Both the position numbers and the translations under genes were made by a program. Below are positions 1 through 6,917 of a stretch of 64,000 nt of DNA, piece by piece. The notes beneath the pieces were generated by a model. The model made no database searches. It saw only the letters and a program-made list of their open reading frames with translations, and was not told the origin of the DNA. The stretch comes from Marinomonas pollencensis (GTDB taxonomy: Bacteria; Pseudomonadota; Gammaproteobacteria; Pseudomonadales; Marinomonadaceae), in contig NZ_QUNG01000001.1 of the NCBI RefSeq assembly GCF_003387375.1, forward strand, positions 1 to 64,000, in the 5' to 3' direction. Position 1 is the first letter of the stretch; each line of letters opens with the position of its first letter.

Positions 1-135
1 AGCATCATCGAAACGGCAAAAGCGAATGGTCTTATTCCTTATGATTATCTAGTAAAGCTCTTCGAAGAACTGCCCAAAAGACAGGCTAACGACAGCCTTG
101 ATAATCTTCTGCCATGGAATGCCCAACGCCTCTAG
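1..135 (+). CDS. IS66-family transposase (TnpC), C-terminal 44 residues
   Basis: This is an open frame entering from the window edge and ending in TAG at 133-135. The residues include the stretches LIPYDYLVKLFEELP and LLPWN. These match the conserved IS66 transposase C-terminal region, where a Tyr-rich helix is followed by a Leu-Pro-Trp-Asn motif just before the stop. Only the C-terminal tail is visible, so activity cannot be judged. The terminal inverted repeat follows directly. Confidence 0.8.
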   Translation, partial: SIIETAKANGLIPYDYLVKLFEELPKRQANDSLDNLLPWNAQRL

Positions 136-157
136 GTGGGGGTGGCCGGACGCTCAC
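1..157 (+). mobile_element. IS66-family insertion sequence, right end only
   Basis: The window opens inside an IS66-type element. The transposase 3' end (1-135) is followed by about 22 bp that reads, on the minus strand from base 157, GTGAGCGTCCGGCCACC. That matches the known IS66 habit of ending in GTAAGCG-like inverted repeats close to the tnpC stop. The element lies against a minus-strand gene whose reading frame is closed by a TGA inside this repeat, so the boundary at 157 is well placed. The left end and any target duplication are outside the window. Confidence 0.75.
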
Positions 158-747
158 CCTTCCCTAAACTCTGAAAGCAACATAAACAATGAGCCTAACC
201 ATGTAACATATTGGTTATGGGTGATTCCAAGTTGTGCACATAGATATTCCTGTTGAGGTCTATTCCCTACTAGTAATTTATCAAAGTTACTTTTCAATGA
301 CTCTTGAGCAGGCTTGAAATTTCGCAGAGCAGAAAATGTGTTAAGAACTTTATCTACTGAATATGGGTTTCTAACAAAATTAAGAAACTTGGCAACAAAC
401 AAATTAAGAATCTCTTCTTTAATATCAGAATCACTTTTAGCCACTTTCGATAAAAGGCTTTCTGTATCAGTTCTAATTCGGCCTTCATATTTAGTAAAAA
501 CACTCTCAAAATTCAGACGAAGCCTTTTACCAACAACATCGAAGCTAAATAAATCATAAATAGATAGAGAACTATCAATCCTATTTCCTCGATCAGAAGA
601 CAACTCATAGCTAAATTTTTCTCTATCGATAATCTCAAAAGAATATATTCTTTGATTTTCTTGATTCGCTTCAGGGTTAATGGAATTAAGCCTAAGTTCT
701 GCCTGAGAAATAAAGTGTTGATTTTTTGTTTCGCTTAAATAAACCAC
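154..747 (-). CDS. hypothetical cassette protein, C-terminus cut off by IS66
   Basis: The open frame is 197 residues with an ATG start. The N-terminus (KNQHFISQAELR) weakly recalls the opening of DUF4238 proteins, but I cannot assign it firmly. No signal peptide or membrane segment is visible. The last host-derived codons are followed by a TGA lying inside the IS66 terminal repeat (154-156), so the natural C-terminus is missing. It begins only 16 bp after a collapsed attC-like palindrome on the same strand, as expected for an integron cassette gene. The product is probably non-functional or altered. Confidence 0.6.
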   Translation of the reverse strand: MVYLSETKNQHFISQAELRLNSINPEANQENQRIYSFEIIDREKFSYELSSDRGNRIDSSLSIYDLFSFDVVGKRLRLNFESVFTKYEGRIRTDTESLLSKVAKSDSDIKEEILNLFVAKFLNFVRNPYSVDKVLNTFSALRNFKPAQESLKSNFDKLLVGNRPQQEYLCAQLGITHNQYVTWLGSLFMLLSEFREG

Positions 748-762
748 ACCGCCTCCAATGAC

Positions 763-776
763 TTATAACGTTATAA
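763..776 (-). repeat. collapsed attC-like palindrome (R'' fused to R')
   Basis: The perfect 14-bp palindrome TTATAACGTTATAA equals an attC outer R''-type box (TTATAAC) joined directly to its complementary R'-type box (GTTATAA), with the usual 40-100 bp middle absent. The stop codon of the upstream degenerate gene (771-773) lies in the R'' half and the next gene starts 16 bp beyond. Both are typical of integron cassette junctions. It could also be a chance AT-rich palindrome. Confidence 0.4.
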
Positions 777-1475
777 ACAGTTGTAGCATTTTTTCGTCGG
801 ATAAATTTGATTGTTAACTGTATCTACGCCACTCTCAGTTTGAATCCAGGCATCAATGTAATAAAACAATATATTAATTGCATCAGTAAAACTGATGCTA
901 TCTCTGTCCAAGACCATTCAGGATACCGAATATCTTCTTATCCAATATTAAATGTCACCGTTCTTTCATTGTCATTAAGACTCTGCACAGAATTAGACAA
1001 ATGATAACCAGAAAATGGACATAGCCACATAAATCTTTATATACACCTTTTAGCCATGAAATTCGTAATTCAGAACGTCGACTAAATACCCATCATTCAT
1101 TTTTCCCATTTTTGTCCTTCAAATTTCTAATTTGTTTACCACCTATTACATCAGTAGCAAAATTGTTAGGCTTTTCTACTAGCCAATTCGCAGAGAACCG
1201 AAAAAACGTATCAATTTGAATTCTAACTAATGACCTAGCCGCGCCATATTTTTCGCTTCAATTAATGTAATGAAGCCTTACGTGTTACCGCTAGTTCTTT
1301 TAATCGTAGTGATTGCAAGGAAATCTACAGGAAACATGTTGCCATTATCTGCTGAGAAAGCAGCTTTCCCAAGACCCATAATTTGAGATTCAGTACTTCG
1401 GAGCTTGATAATAGCTTCTTCGAGGCTATTGGATGTTACTCGTTCCATGAATTTCCTTATACAGCTAACGCTCAA
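771..1475 (-). pseudogene. degenerate cassette gene (frameshifts and stops), unknown family
   Basis: The frame starts cleanly (MFPVDFLAITTIKRTSGNT) and then hits TAA at about 1278-1280. It continues in that frame with GFITLIEAKNM, shifts to a frame reading ARSLVRIQIDTFFRFSANWL and LVEKPNNFATDVIGGKQIRN, then KMNDGYLVDVLNYEFH. After further shifts it reads LCGYVHFSGYHLSNSVQSL and finally DAINILFYYIDAWIQTE before TAA at 771-773. Joined, these pieces make one plausible soluble protein of about 230 residues. It resembles, from memory, an uncharacterised family with a GYxHxS motif, and I cannot name it. The first 65 residues remain open but are only the N-terminal fragment of a dead gene. Confidence 0.7.
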
Positions 1476-1520
1476 ATCAGCTGCTAGCTTTAGCTAGTCC
1501 GCTGGATTTGCTTGTTAGCT
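1463..1520 (-). repeat. integron attC site (59-base-element type)
   Basis: This 58-bp imperfect palindrome is bounded by perfect 7-bp inverted boxes, AGCTAAC at 1463-1469 and GTTAGCT at 1514-1520. The interior is also palindromic, with CTAGCTTTAGCTAG near the centre and CAAAT/ATTTG arms. Read on the minus strand it gives GCTAACAAGC ... GCGTTAGC, the classic attC layout with an AAC/GTT core at each end. It separates the 69-residue ORF (ending inside it) from the next cassette gene, whose first codons overlap its end. Confidence 0.8.
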
Positions 1521-1686
1521 GCTCTTCTCGACCAACTGAGTAATCGTGTACGTGTATGTCCTTGCGAGCTTTTTTGATAGAAGTTGCAAAATGAATTACA
1601 TATTCGCGATCATTCTTTAACTGCAATTTTCTATCATTTGTATCGTTGTTAAATACTTTTACAATATAGTTTATGACTTGATTCAT
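1477..1686 (-). CDS. small hypothetical cassette protein, 69 aa
   Basis: The start ATG overlaps the TGA of the upstream gene (ATGA), so the two are translationally coupled in one cassette. The sequence is charged and soluble, with no membrane segment, and opens with MNQVINYIVKVFNN, which could form a beta-strand. I do not recognise the family. The last ~14 codons are read from the attC site itself and the stop (1477-1479) lies within it. This is common for integron cassette genes, and the true functional part is probably residues 1-55. Confidence 0.6.
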   Translation of the reverse strand: MNQVINYIVKVFNNDTNDRKLQLKNDREYVIHFATSIKKARKDIHVHDYSVGREEQLTSKSSGLAKASS

Positions 1687-2699
1687 GCCACACTCCTAGT
1701 TTTGTTTGTGTGAAACTCATACTGCCACTTTTTAATTGAGTTTAGTGTAAGCTCTAAATCTATTCTTCGGCAAATATCCGAAAAAATTTCTGATATTGCT
1801 TCTGATTGCTGCTCATCCAAAGGATCACATAGCCTACGACCATAAGTTACAATTGAAACGATATAATTATCTCTGTAATCACTGTTAATAGTGAAAGCGG
1901 GATAGCAAAAAACACTACCTTCTCCGGTACGACTATCCCTTTCGGACAAGTAGTATTTCCCCTTTTTGTGGGCCTGTCTTTTACATGCGTGAAATACAGG
2001 CTCTCCAATCGAAAGACATTCAGCAGCAGCTGACTTCCCTTCGATCAACTTGATCGCTTTTGTATGCTTCCAACTATGATTAGTCTCATATTCGTAATAC
2101 CAAGTGTCACTTTGACGGTCATTGTGCATTATTGTTATGCAAATTTGATTTCGTTTAAGGGAAAAATTATTTAGTAAAAGCGACTCAATTTCACCTAAAA
2201 TTAAATTTATCTGCTCTTTAGGTTGAGTAATCTGTTTGAAAGTATTCCCGTTTGGCTTTAACTTCCCAGACTCGTCTTTAAATCTATCTAACTTTTTTTG
2301 TACCACCCTTGTGGTAAGTAACGCAAAACCTTCAAGAAACTTTTTGTAAGCATCCCCAGATTGCTCTTCATACCAATCGGCAATGCCTCGGATTAGTAAA
2401 GCTAGCAATGAAAAAACAATTAATACGGAAAATGCTATTTCATGCTTACCTGTGTGGTTTTTTATTATACCCCATTGTTCTCCCCAGACATCTAAAGTGA
2501 TGAAGTATGCGCCTGTCAGACCTGGCAAGAATACTTGTAGAAACCTATTTCTTATTGTTCTGACTACTGTATTTTCATAAAGAACCTTTCTGAAAAGCTT
2601 TCTTTGAAAATACCTAGATTGTTCAAAGGCTAAACTAAGCAGCCAAATAGCAGACACTCCTGCTACGATAATAATCTGGCTGTTTGGTACATTTTCCAA
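1683..2699 (-). CDS. membrane protein with C-terminal GAF-like domain, 338 aa
   Basis: The N-terminal third has three likely membrane segments: residues ~8-25 (IIIVAGVSAIWLLSLAF), ~52-70 (FLQVFLPGLTGAYFITL) and ~88-108 (IAFSVLIVFSLLALLIRG). A charged linker follows. The C-terminal half (about 160-325) has the pattern of a GAF sensory domain: a Gly-Lys-Ser helix start, GEPVFHACKR, then GSVFCYPAF and a final helix. It probably senses a cytoplasmic signal at the membrane, but no output domain is seen. It overlaps the 69-residue gene by 4 bp and sits downstream of an attC site in a probable integron cassette. The function is unknown; an anti-phage role is a hypothesis only. Confidence 0.65.
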   Translation of the reverse strand: MENVPNSQIIIVAGVSAIWLLSLAFEQSRYFQRKLFRKVLYENTVVRTIRNRFLQVFLPGLTGAYFITLDVWGEQWGIIKNHTGKHEIAFSVLIVFSLLALLIRGIADWYEEQSGDAYKKFLEGFALLTTRVVQKKLDRFKDESGKLKPNGNTFKQITQPKEQINLILGEIESLLLNNFSLKRNQICITIMHNDRQSDTWYYEYETNHSWKHTKAIKLIEGKSAAAECLSIGEPVFHACKRQAHKKGKYYLSERDSRTGEGSVFCYPAFTINSDYRDNYIVSIVTYGRRLCDPLDEQQSEAISEIFSDICRRIDLELTLNSIKKWQYEFHTNKTRSVA

Positions 2700-2750
2700 T
2701 ATTATATTTCCTTTTATATATTCAATTTGAGCATAATGCTACGATGGAGC

Positions 2751-2846
2751 AGATAGCGCCATATTAAGCAGCTAAATATAGTGAAGCTAAAATGGAGCGA
2801 AGCGAACAGCCCGCTGTATTTAACCCGTTTTAATGCCTTGTTATAA
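2751..2846 (-). repeat. integron attC site (long, Vibrio-like type)
   Basis: Read on the minus strand it runs from TTATAACAAGGCATTAAAAC (R'' end at 2846) through CGCTTCGCTCC to GCTTAATATGGCGCTATCT (R' end at 2751). The ends pair imperfectly, for example GGCATTAA against TTAATATGGC. This layout, including the central CGCTTCGCTCC, is typical of the ~100-bp attC repeats of marine gammaproteobacterial integrons. The upstream gene's TAA (2830-2832) lies inside the site, and the next gene starts about 50 bp beyond. R' carries GCTATCT where GTTATCT-like is expected, so recombination may be impaired. Confidence 0.7.
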
Positions 2847-3366
2847 GTACAAGCAACTGAACCATTGCCCATCCTCCTAGCGCAACTGGCGCAACGATTT
2901 CAATAGCTAATTTTATATAGATCATTCTATACAACCAAGTAAGCTTGTTGGTTATTTTCCAATCAGCTGTAGAAAAAGCGTCAGCTTGCATATCATTTTT
3001 ATCTTGTTCGTTAACCATACCAGGAATATTTAAAAAATCTGTTTCATCAAATGCATGAGAGTAGCGAGTTAACATTATTTTTTTAGCCGATACTATTTTT
3101 AAAAATGGATGTACCCATTTAGCGATTTCAACAGAAGCATTAGAAATGAAATGTAGAAAAGAATAAGCTAAAACTGCGACAAGAAACCAACCGATAATAT
3201 TTTGCTGAGAAGTGCTAAAACTTACACCTAGTAGAGCAAATTTTGAAGGTAATTCTCCTGTAATCCCTATAAACAAACAAATACCGGATACAAGTAAGCT
3301 ATTACGCCTTAATACCTTTGTTTCGTCAGAAAATGGACTATCGTAAATTGAAAATTTATCGCTCAT
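2830..3366 (-). CDS. hypothetical membrane protein in integron cassette, 178 aa
   Basis: There are three predicted membrane segments: residues ~24-45 (LLVSGICLFIGITGELP), ~58-78 (IIGWFLVAVLAYSFLHFI) and ~150-172 (IKLAIEIVAPVALGGWAMV). The loop between the second and third is acidic and includes a region rich in Asp. The stop codon falls inside the downstream attC site, as in integron cassettes. No family is recognised. A start at ATG 3366 is supported by a purine-rich AAGGGGTG 5-12 bp upstream. Confidence 0.6.
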   Translation of the reverse strand: MSDKFSIYDSPFSDETKVLRRNSLLVSGICLFIGITGELPSKFALLGVSFSTSQQNIIGWFLVAVLAYSFLHFISNASVEIAKWVHPFLKIVSAKKIMLTRYSHAFDETDFLNIPGMVNEQDKNDMQADAFSTADWKITNKLTWLYRMIYIKLAIEIVAPVALGGWAMVQLLVLITRH

Positions 3367-3927
3367 TTACACCCCTTGTTTAAATAAAAAATCCAAAATA
3401 TGTGTGCTTATAATTTTATTAGTGTTCATGATTTTTAAGAAACCTCACAACACCAAAATAACAAACTGAATTTTCAGTGTTTTATAAACCTATTAAAAAA
3501 TGAATAAACGCGTATACGTATCGTTCGTTTGATGTTCGCGAGGTAACAAAAAGGGAGGTGTTTTTGAGAGTGAACCATCCGTTAGTTACTTTGCTTCCAT
3601 TCCTTTGTTTACAAAAGGTAACGCGAGTCGATTGAGATTACCAGACTGCTTTATGATTTTTTGGTTTGTAGCTCTGGTTTACTCCGAGAGCTTCGCTTAG
3701 CAACGTTAACAGGACAGGCACGGTTAGTTTTGAAGAGAAACGCCGGTTAGACTGGTGATAGTTCAGCTGTGACGACGAAGTTGGGGCAAAGCCCTTTTTG
3801 ACGCTGTGTTTCTGGCTACAAAAAGGCCTGTAGTGCAAAAAGGGGTTCGACCCTGTCGGTGCCCTAGGATTTTAAAGCTAAATGGCCTCTTAGTCCGAAT
3901 GCTTCGTTTAGCATTCCTTAGGTTTAC
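3367..3927. other. 561-bp stretch without a supported gene
   Basis: This spans from the outermost recognisable integron cassette to the DUF1275 gene. No integrase gene, convincing attI or further attC was recognised on either strand. A 66-codon minus-strand frame at 3638-3838 has no ribosome binding site or recognisable family, and I treat it as chance. The DNA changes from AT-rich near 3400-3500 to more balanced composition from about 3540, which may mark the junction between accessory and core DNA. Confidence 0.4.
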
Positions 3928-4599
3928 CTAAATCGCCACGGGCTGGTGTCGTTTAGAGTACAGGGTGTAAACAAGGGCTAGAACAAAGCAAATGACGGCA
4001 GGGATAAATAAGGCATCAAACAGGTAGATATTAAACAAATAAGTACCGGAGACTCCGCCGCAAAGGAAGCCCGTGATAATCAGTAAAAAGAGTATCGCTT
4101 TTCGTTTATCGAAGGGCTCACCTCTTAATGCAGAGCCGAGCATGATGCCTAAGTCGGTGAATATCCCTGTCATGTGCGTGGTGCGAACTATGGCACCGCT
4201 GTATTTGGTCGCTAGGGCATTTTGTAGGCCACAGGCGGCTGACGCCGCGTAGCAACCATAGTAAGAACCGCCAGAAAAGAGGTAAATTGCCAATAAAATA
4301 AGTCCCCCTTCAATGGTTAAAGCTAAGCCATAATGGCGTCCTAGCTTCAACCTAGAACTGTGCAGTAGAACACCTGAAAGTGAAGCGCCGAATAAGAAGG
4401 CAACCAGCACGCCGGCAAGATTGGCGCTGGTTTTAAATGGGGCATCTAGCAAGCTCGCGCCTAACAGGGTTACCGTACCTGAAAGGTGAGAAATGGCTTG
4501 ATGATCAAGGCTAATCAATCCGATGGCATTAATAAATCCAGCGATAAAAGCCAGAATAAACGCACCGTACTCAATCCATTTTGGCAGCCGTGAAATCAA
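3928..4599 (-). CDS. DUF1275 (YoaK-like) membrane protein
   Basis: The protein has 223 residues with about six hydrophobic segments. The opening (GAFILAFIAGFINAIGL, then HLSGTVTLLGASLLD) matches the DUF1275 signature of a first helix followed by a His-x-Ser-Gly-Thr motif, and RTTHMTGIFTDLG in the middle is also characteristic. Family members are inner-membrane proteins of unknown transport function. A strong ribosome binding site (GGAGG, 7 bp before ATG) supports the start. It is monocistronic, with about 235 bp to the divergent Mpo1-like gene. Confidence 0.85.
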   Translation of the reverse strand: MISRLPKWIEYGAFILAFIAGFINAIGLISLDHQAISHLSGTVTLLGASLLDAPFKTSANLAGVLVAFLFGASLSGVLLHSSRLKLGRHYGLALTIEGGLILLAIYLFSGGSYYGCYAASAACGLQNALATKYSGAIVRTTHMTGIFTDLGIMLGSALRGEPFDKRKAILFLLIITGFLCGGVSGTYLFNIYLFDALFIPAVICFVLALVYTLYSKRHQPVAI

Positions 4600-4834
4600 G
4601 AGTCCTCCGAAATATAAATATTTAAAAGTAGATTGATCCGCCCATTAACGATCAGGTCAAGCGCTACCATCCTATTCCTTTTCTAAGCAATTCGACATAG
4701 CAATGGTCAACTCATCGAGTATTAAACAACAAACGCCTCGAATCTTGGGTCATGATATAACAAAAAATCATTTCTAATTTTATAAAAAATATATTTTACT
4801 GATATCACGATAAGAATAAAAATAAGGGAATCCA

Positions 4835-5362
4835 ATGAAAACCATACTCGAACATCTATCACAATACGCTTTTTACCACCAAGACAAACGTAATATCGCC
4901 ACTCACTTTGTCGGTATTCCAATGATAGTGGTTGGGATCACCATACTGCTGTCACGGCCACACTTTTCATTCTTCGATATTGCTTTCACGCCTGCCATCA
5001 TCATTGCCATAGCCAGTGCTCTGTTTTATATCAGGCTCGATCTTGTGATTGGCCTTTTTATGTCAGTACTACTTGCTCTGTCGGTAGGGATAGCCAACTA
5101 CCTCGCGGCGCTAAGCACTCAAACATGGTTAATATCCGGCATTGCTCTCTTTATTATTGGCTGGCTATTTCAATTTGTTGGCCATTACTTTGAAGGCAAA
5201 AAACCTGCCTTTATCGATGACATTACGGGGCTTATTATTGGCCCTTTATTTGTCTTTGTGGAATTTCTCTTTGTTTTAGGCTTAAAACGAGAATGGGAAG
5301 AAGAAATCGCCTCTTTCTGCAACCAAAAAAACACACAAGAAATGGCCATCAGACCGCGCTAG
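4835..5362 (+). CDS. Mpo1-like (DUF962) membrane protein
   Basis: The protein has 175 residues. The N-terminus carries the family signature of spaced histidines and Asn (FYHQDKRNIATHFVGIP), and a second conserved stretch reads FQFVGHYFEGKKPA. There are four to five membrane segments. Yeast Mpo1 of this family is an Fe2+-dependent dioxygenase acting on 2-hydroxy fatty acids. The His residues seen here match its metal-binding set, but the bacterial substrate is unknown. AAGGGA precedes the ATG at a good distance. Confidence 0.85.
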   Translation: MKTILEHLSQYAFYHQDKRNIATHFVGIPMIVVGITILLSRPHFSFFDIAFTPAIIIAIASALFYIRLDLVIGLFMSVLLALSVGIANYLAALSTQTWLISGIALFIIGWLFQFVGHYFEGKKPAFIDDITGLIIGPLFVFVEFLFVLGLKREWEEEIASFCNQKNTQEMAIRPR

Positions 5363-5479
5363 TTATGACCTTAGCGCTCTGTAAGGTGAGTTCAAAACAC
5401 AGCTTAATGAAAGGTGGCGTGACCAAGGGGAACGCACCTTACATTACGCTATCTAGCCTTGCCTTATGCAGCCGTAACG

Positions 5480-6052
5480 TCAGCTCGAATACGGCTGAAA
5501 TACGATGGTTTGCCTGCCATCCCCTTCCATTAGCACTGTTTTCTGAGACTCTGTAATGGAGACCAAATCTTCACTCCAGATAGTCACTTCATCCCCTGCT
5601 TCGGCGGGTAATGTCGCCCTGCCTGCTGCGTCCGTTTTAACCGCAAAATGGTTATCGGCGACATAAATATAACCAATCATGTCGTCGTGAATATTGCACC
5701 CCAGCACCACTAAGCCCGGTTTATCAAACAATAAAGGCGCGGTAGCGGTTCCCTTATAAAGCTTGATCTCAAACGCCTTAGGTTTAGAGAAACTATAGAC
5801 ATGGTGGCGAATTTCGTCGCTGTTAGGAAAGCTGACACTTTGGCCTTTTTGAATCACTAAAACACGGGGCGTAAACTCCCCGTATTCTTGATCCATAAGC
5901 GCGATTGTTTTCGGCAATGCTTGCGGATGATTGGGCACACTAATTACCGCATTAGCCACCGGATTATTCTGTTTATCAACTACTAGTACTGCTGTGTCAG
6001 CCCATGCAACTGGAACGGTAAGAGCAACCACTGTGATCAAAAAACGTTTCAT
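5480..6052 (-). CDS. cupredoxin-like (methylamine utilization-type) periplasmic protein
   Basis: A signal peptide (MKRFLITVVALTVPVAWA) precedes about 170 residues. A beta-rich N-terminal part is followed by a cupredoxin core with plausible type 1 copper ligands: His in EIRHHVYSF, then Cys, His and Met in GCNIHDDMIGY. Such proteins are often labelled methylamine utilization or plastocyanin-like and bind copper in the periplasm; the partner is unknown. The chosen start has GGAG 7 bp upstream. An ATG 12 bp earlier (6064) is possible but would place four extra polar residues before the signal peptide. It is an orphan gene, divergent from an AraC regulator. Confidence 0.8.
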   Translation of the reverse strand: MKRFLITVVALTVPVAWADTAVLVVDKQNNPVANAVISVPNHPQALPKTIALMDQEYGEFTPRVLVIQKGQSVSFPNSDEIRHHVYSFSKPKAFEIKLYKGTATAPLLFDKPGLVVLGCNIHDDMIGYIYVADNHFAVKTDAAGRATLPAEAGDEVTIWSEDLVSITESQKTVLMEGDGRQTIVFQPYSS

Positions 6053-6196
6053 TTTGTTCTCCATTTAGTCACCCTTTTAAGTTTGATTTTTCGCAATAGA
6101 TACATCATCTATGATAAAGCTATCATCCATCATGACATACCAGCCAGCATTCTCTGCATGCTATACTTTTCGAGTTCAAACACGATTGAGAAGACT

Positions 6197-6916
6197 ATGC
6201 GCGACACTATAGAAATCATCGCTTATCAGGATACGGCAAAACCGCATCAACACAATCACACCCAAATTGTTCTGCCCTTAGAAGGCAGCTTGTATTTGGA
6301 TGTCGAAAACAGCCAGCGACTTGTCACCCCAGGCCAAGCTTGTATGATTTCAACCGAGCATTCTCATGCGCACTTAGCAAAACAAGACAATCGCTGTTTG
6401 GTCATCAATCATTTAGCTTGCTGGAATAAAGACATCAGCAGCACGGATGCGTTCATTACTTTGTCACCGCAAGCTCAAGCCTATTTGCCTTTTCTCTCAT
6501 CTATGGTGGAACACAATACAAATCCAGTCGCACAAGCTCATGCGTTACAACTTGTTGAGTTCTTGTTGCCCATTCCCAAAGAGGTCATTTATCAAAGCGA
6601 TAAACGCATTGAGCAGGCCAAACAGCATTTTGATGAGAATTATAGAGCGCCCTACGCTGTAGAAGAGCTTGCCGAAAAAGTTCATCTAAGCCACAGTCAG
6701 TTAACGATTCTGTTTAAACGCCATCTTGGTATGACCCCCAAACAATACCTCATCAAATGCCGCCTAGAGCAAGCAAAAAAACAACTGACAACGACCACAA
6801 AAGGCCTGGAAGACATCGCCTTCTCTGTCGGCCTTCATGATGCCAGTGCGTTAAGCCGTCTATTTGCTAAACACATGAGCATGACACCAGGGCAATACCG
6901 ACACCTGCAGCACTAA
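6197..6916 (+). CDS. AraC-family transcriptional regulator
   Basis: The 239-residue protein has an N-terminal cupin-like sensor domain (HQHNHTQIVLPLEG, then LDVENSQRLVTPGQACMIS) and a C-terminal double helix-turn-helix. The second HTH shows the family pattern IAFSVGLHDASALSRLFAKH with MTPGQYR. The ATG at 6197 aligns best with small AraC/cupin regulators. An in-frame start at 6083 would add 38 poorly conserved residues. The target is unknown; it lies divergent from the cupredoxin gene and convergent with the binding-protein gene, ending 1 bp from its stop. Confidence 0.85.
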   Translation: MRDTIEIIAYQDTAKPHQHNHTQIVLPLEGSLYLDVENSQRLVTPGQACMISTEHSHAHLAKQDNRCLVINHLACWNKDISSTDAFITLSPQAQAYLPFLSSMVEHNTNPVAQAHALQLVEFLLPIPKEVIYQSDKRIEQAKQHFDENYRAPYAVEELAEKVHLSHSQLTILFKRHLGMTPKQYLIKCRLEQAKKQLTTTTKGLEDIAFSVGLHDASALSRLFAKHMSMTPGQYRHLQH

Positions 6917-6917
6917 G

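Noticed and set aside
314..559. 81-codon plus-strand open frame
   Set aside because: It is the shadow of the minus-strand cassette gene 154-747, which has more protein-like composition.
807..1004. 65-codon plus-strand open frame
   Set aside because: It lies antisense to the fragments of a convincing degenerate gene on the minus strand (771-1475).
3540..3600. Possible attC-like inverted GTAAC/GTTAC pair
   Set aside because: Only short outer matches exist and the interior does not pair, so it fails the attC layout seen at the other two sites.
3638..3838. 66-codon minus-strand open frame
   Set aside because: No ribosome binding site and no recognisable protein pattern. The region has no other coding signs.
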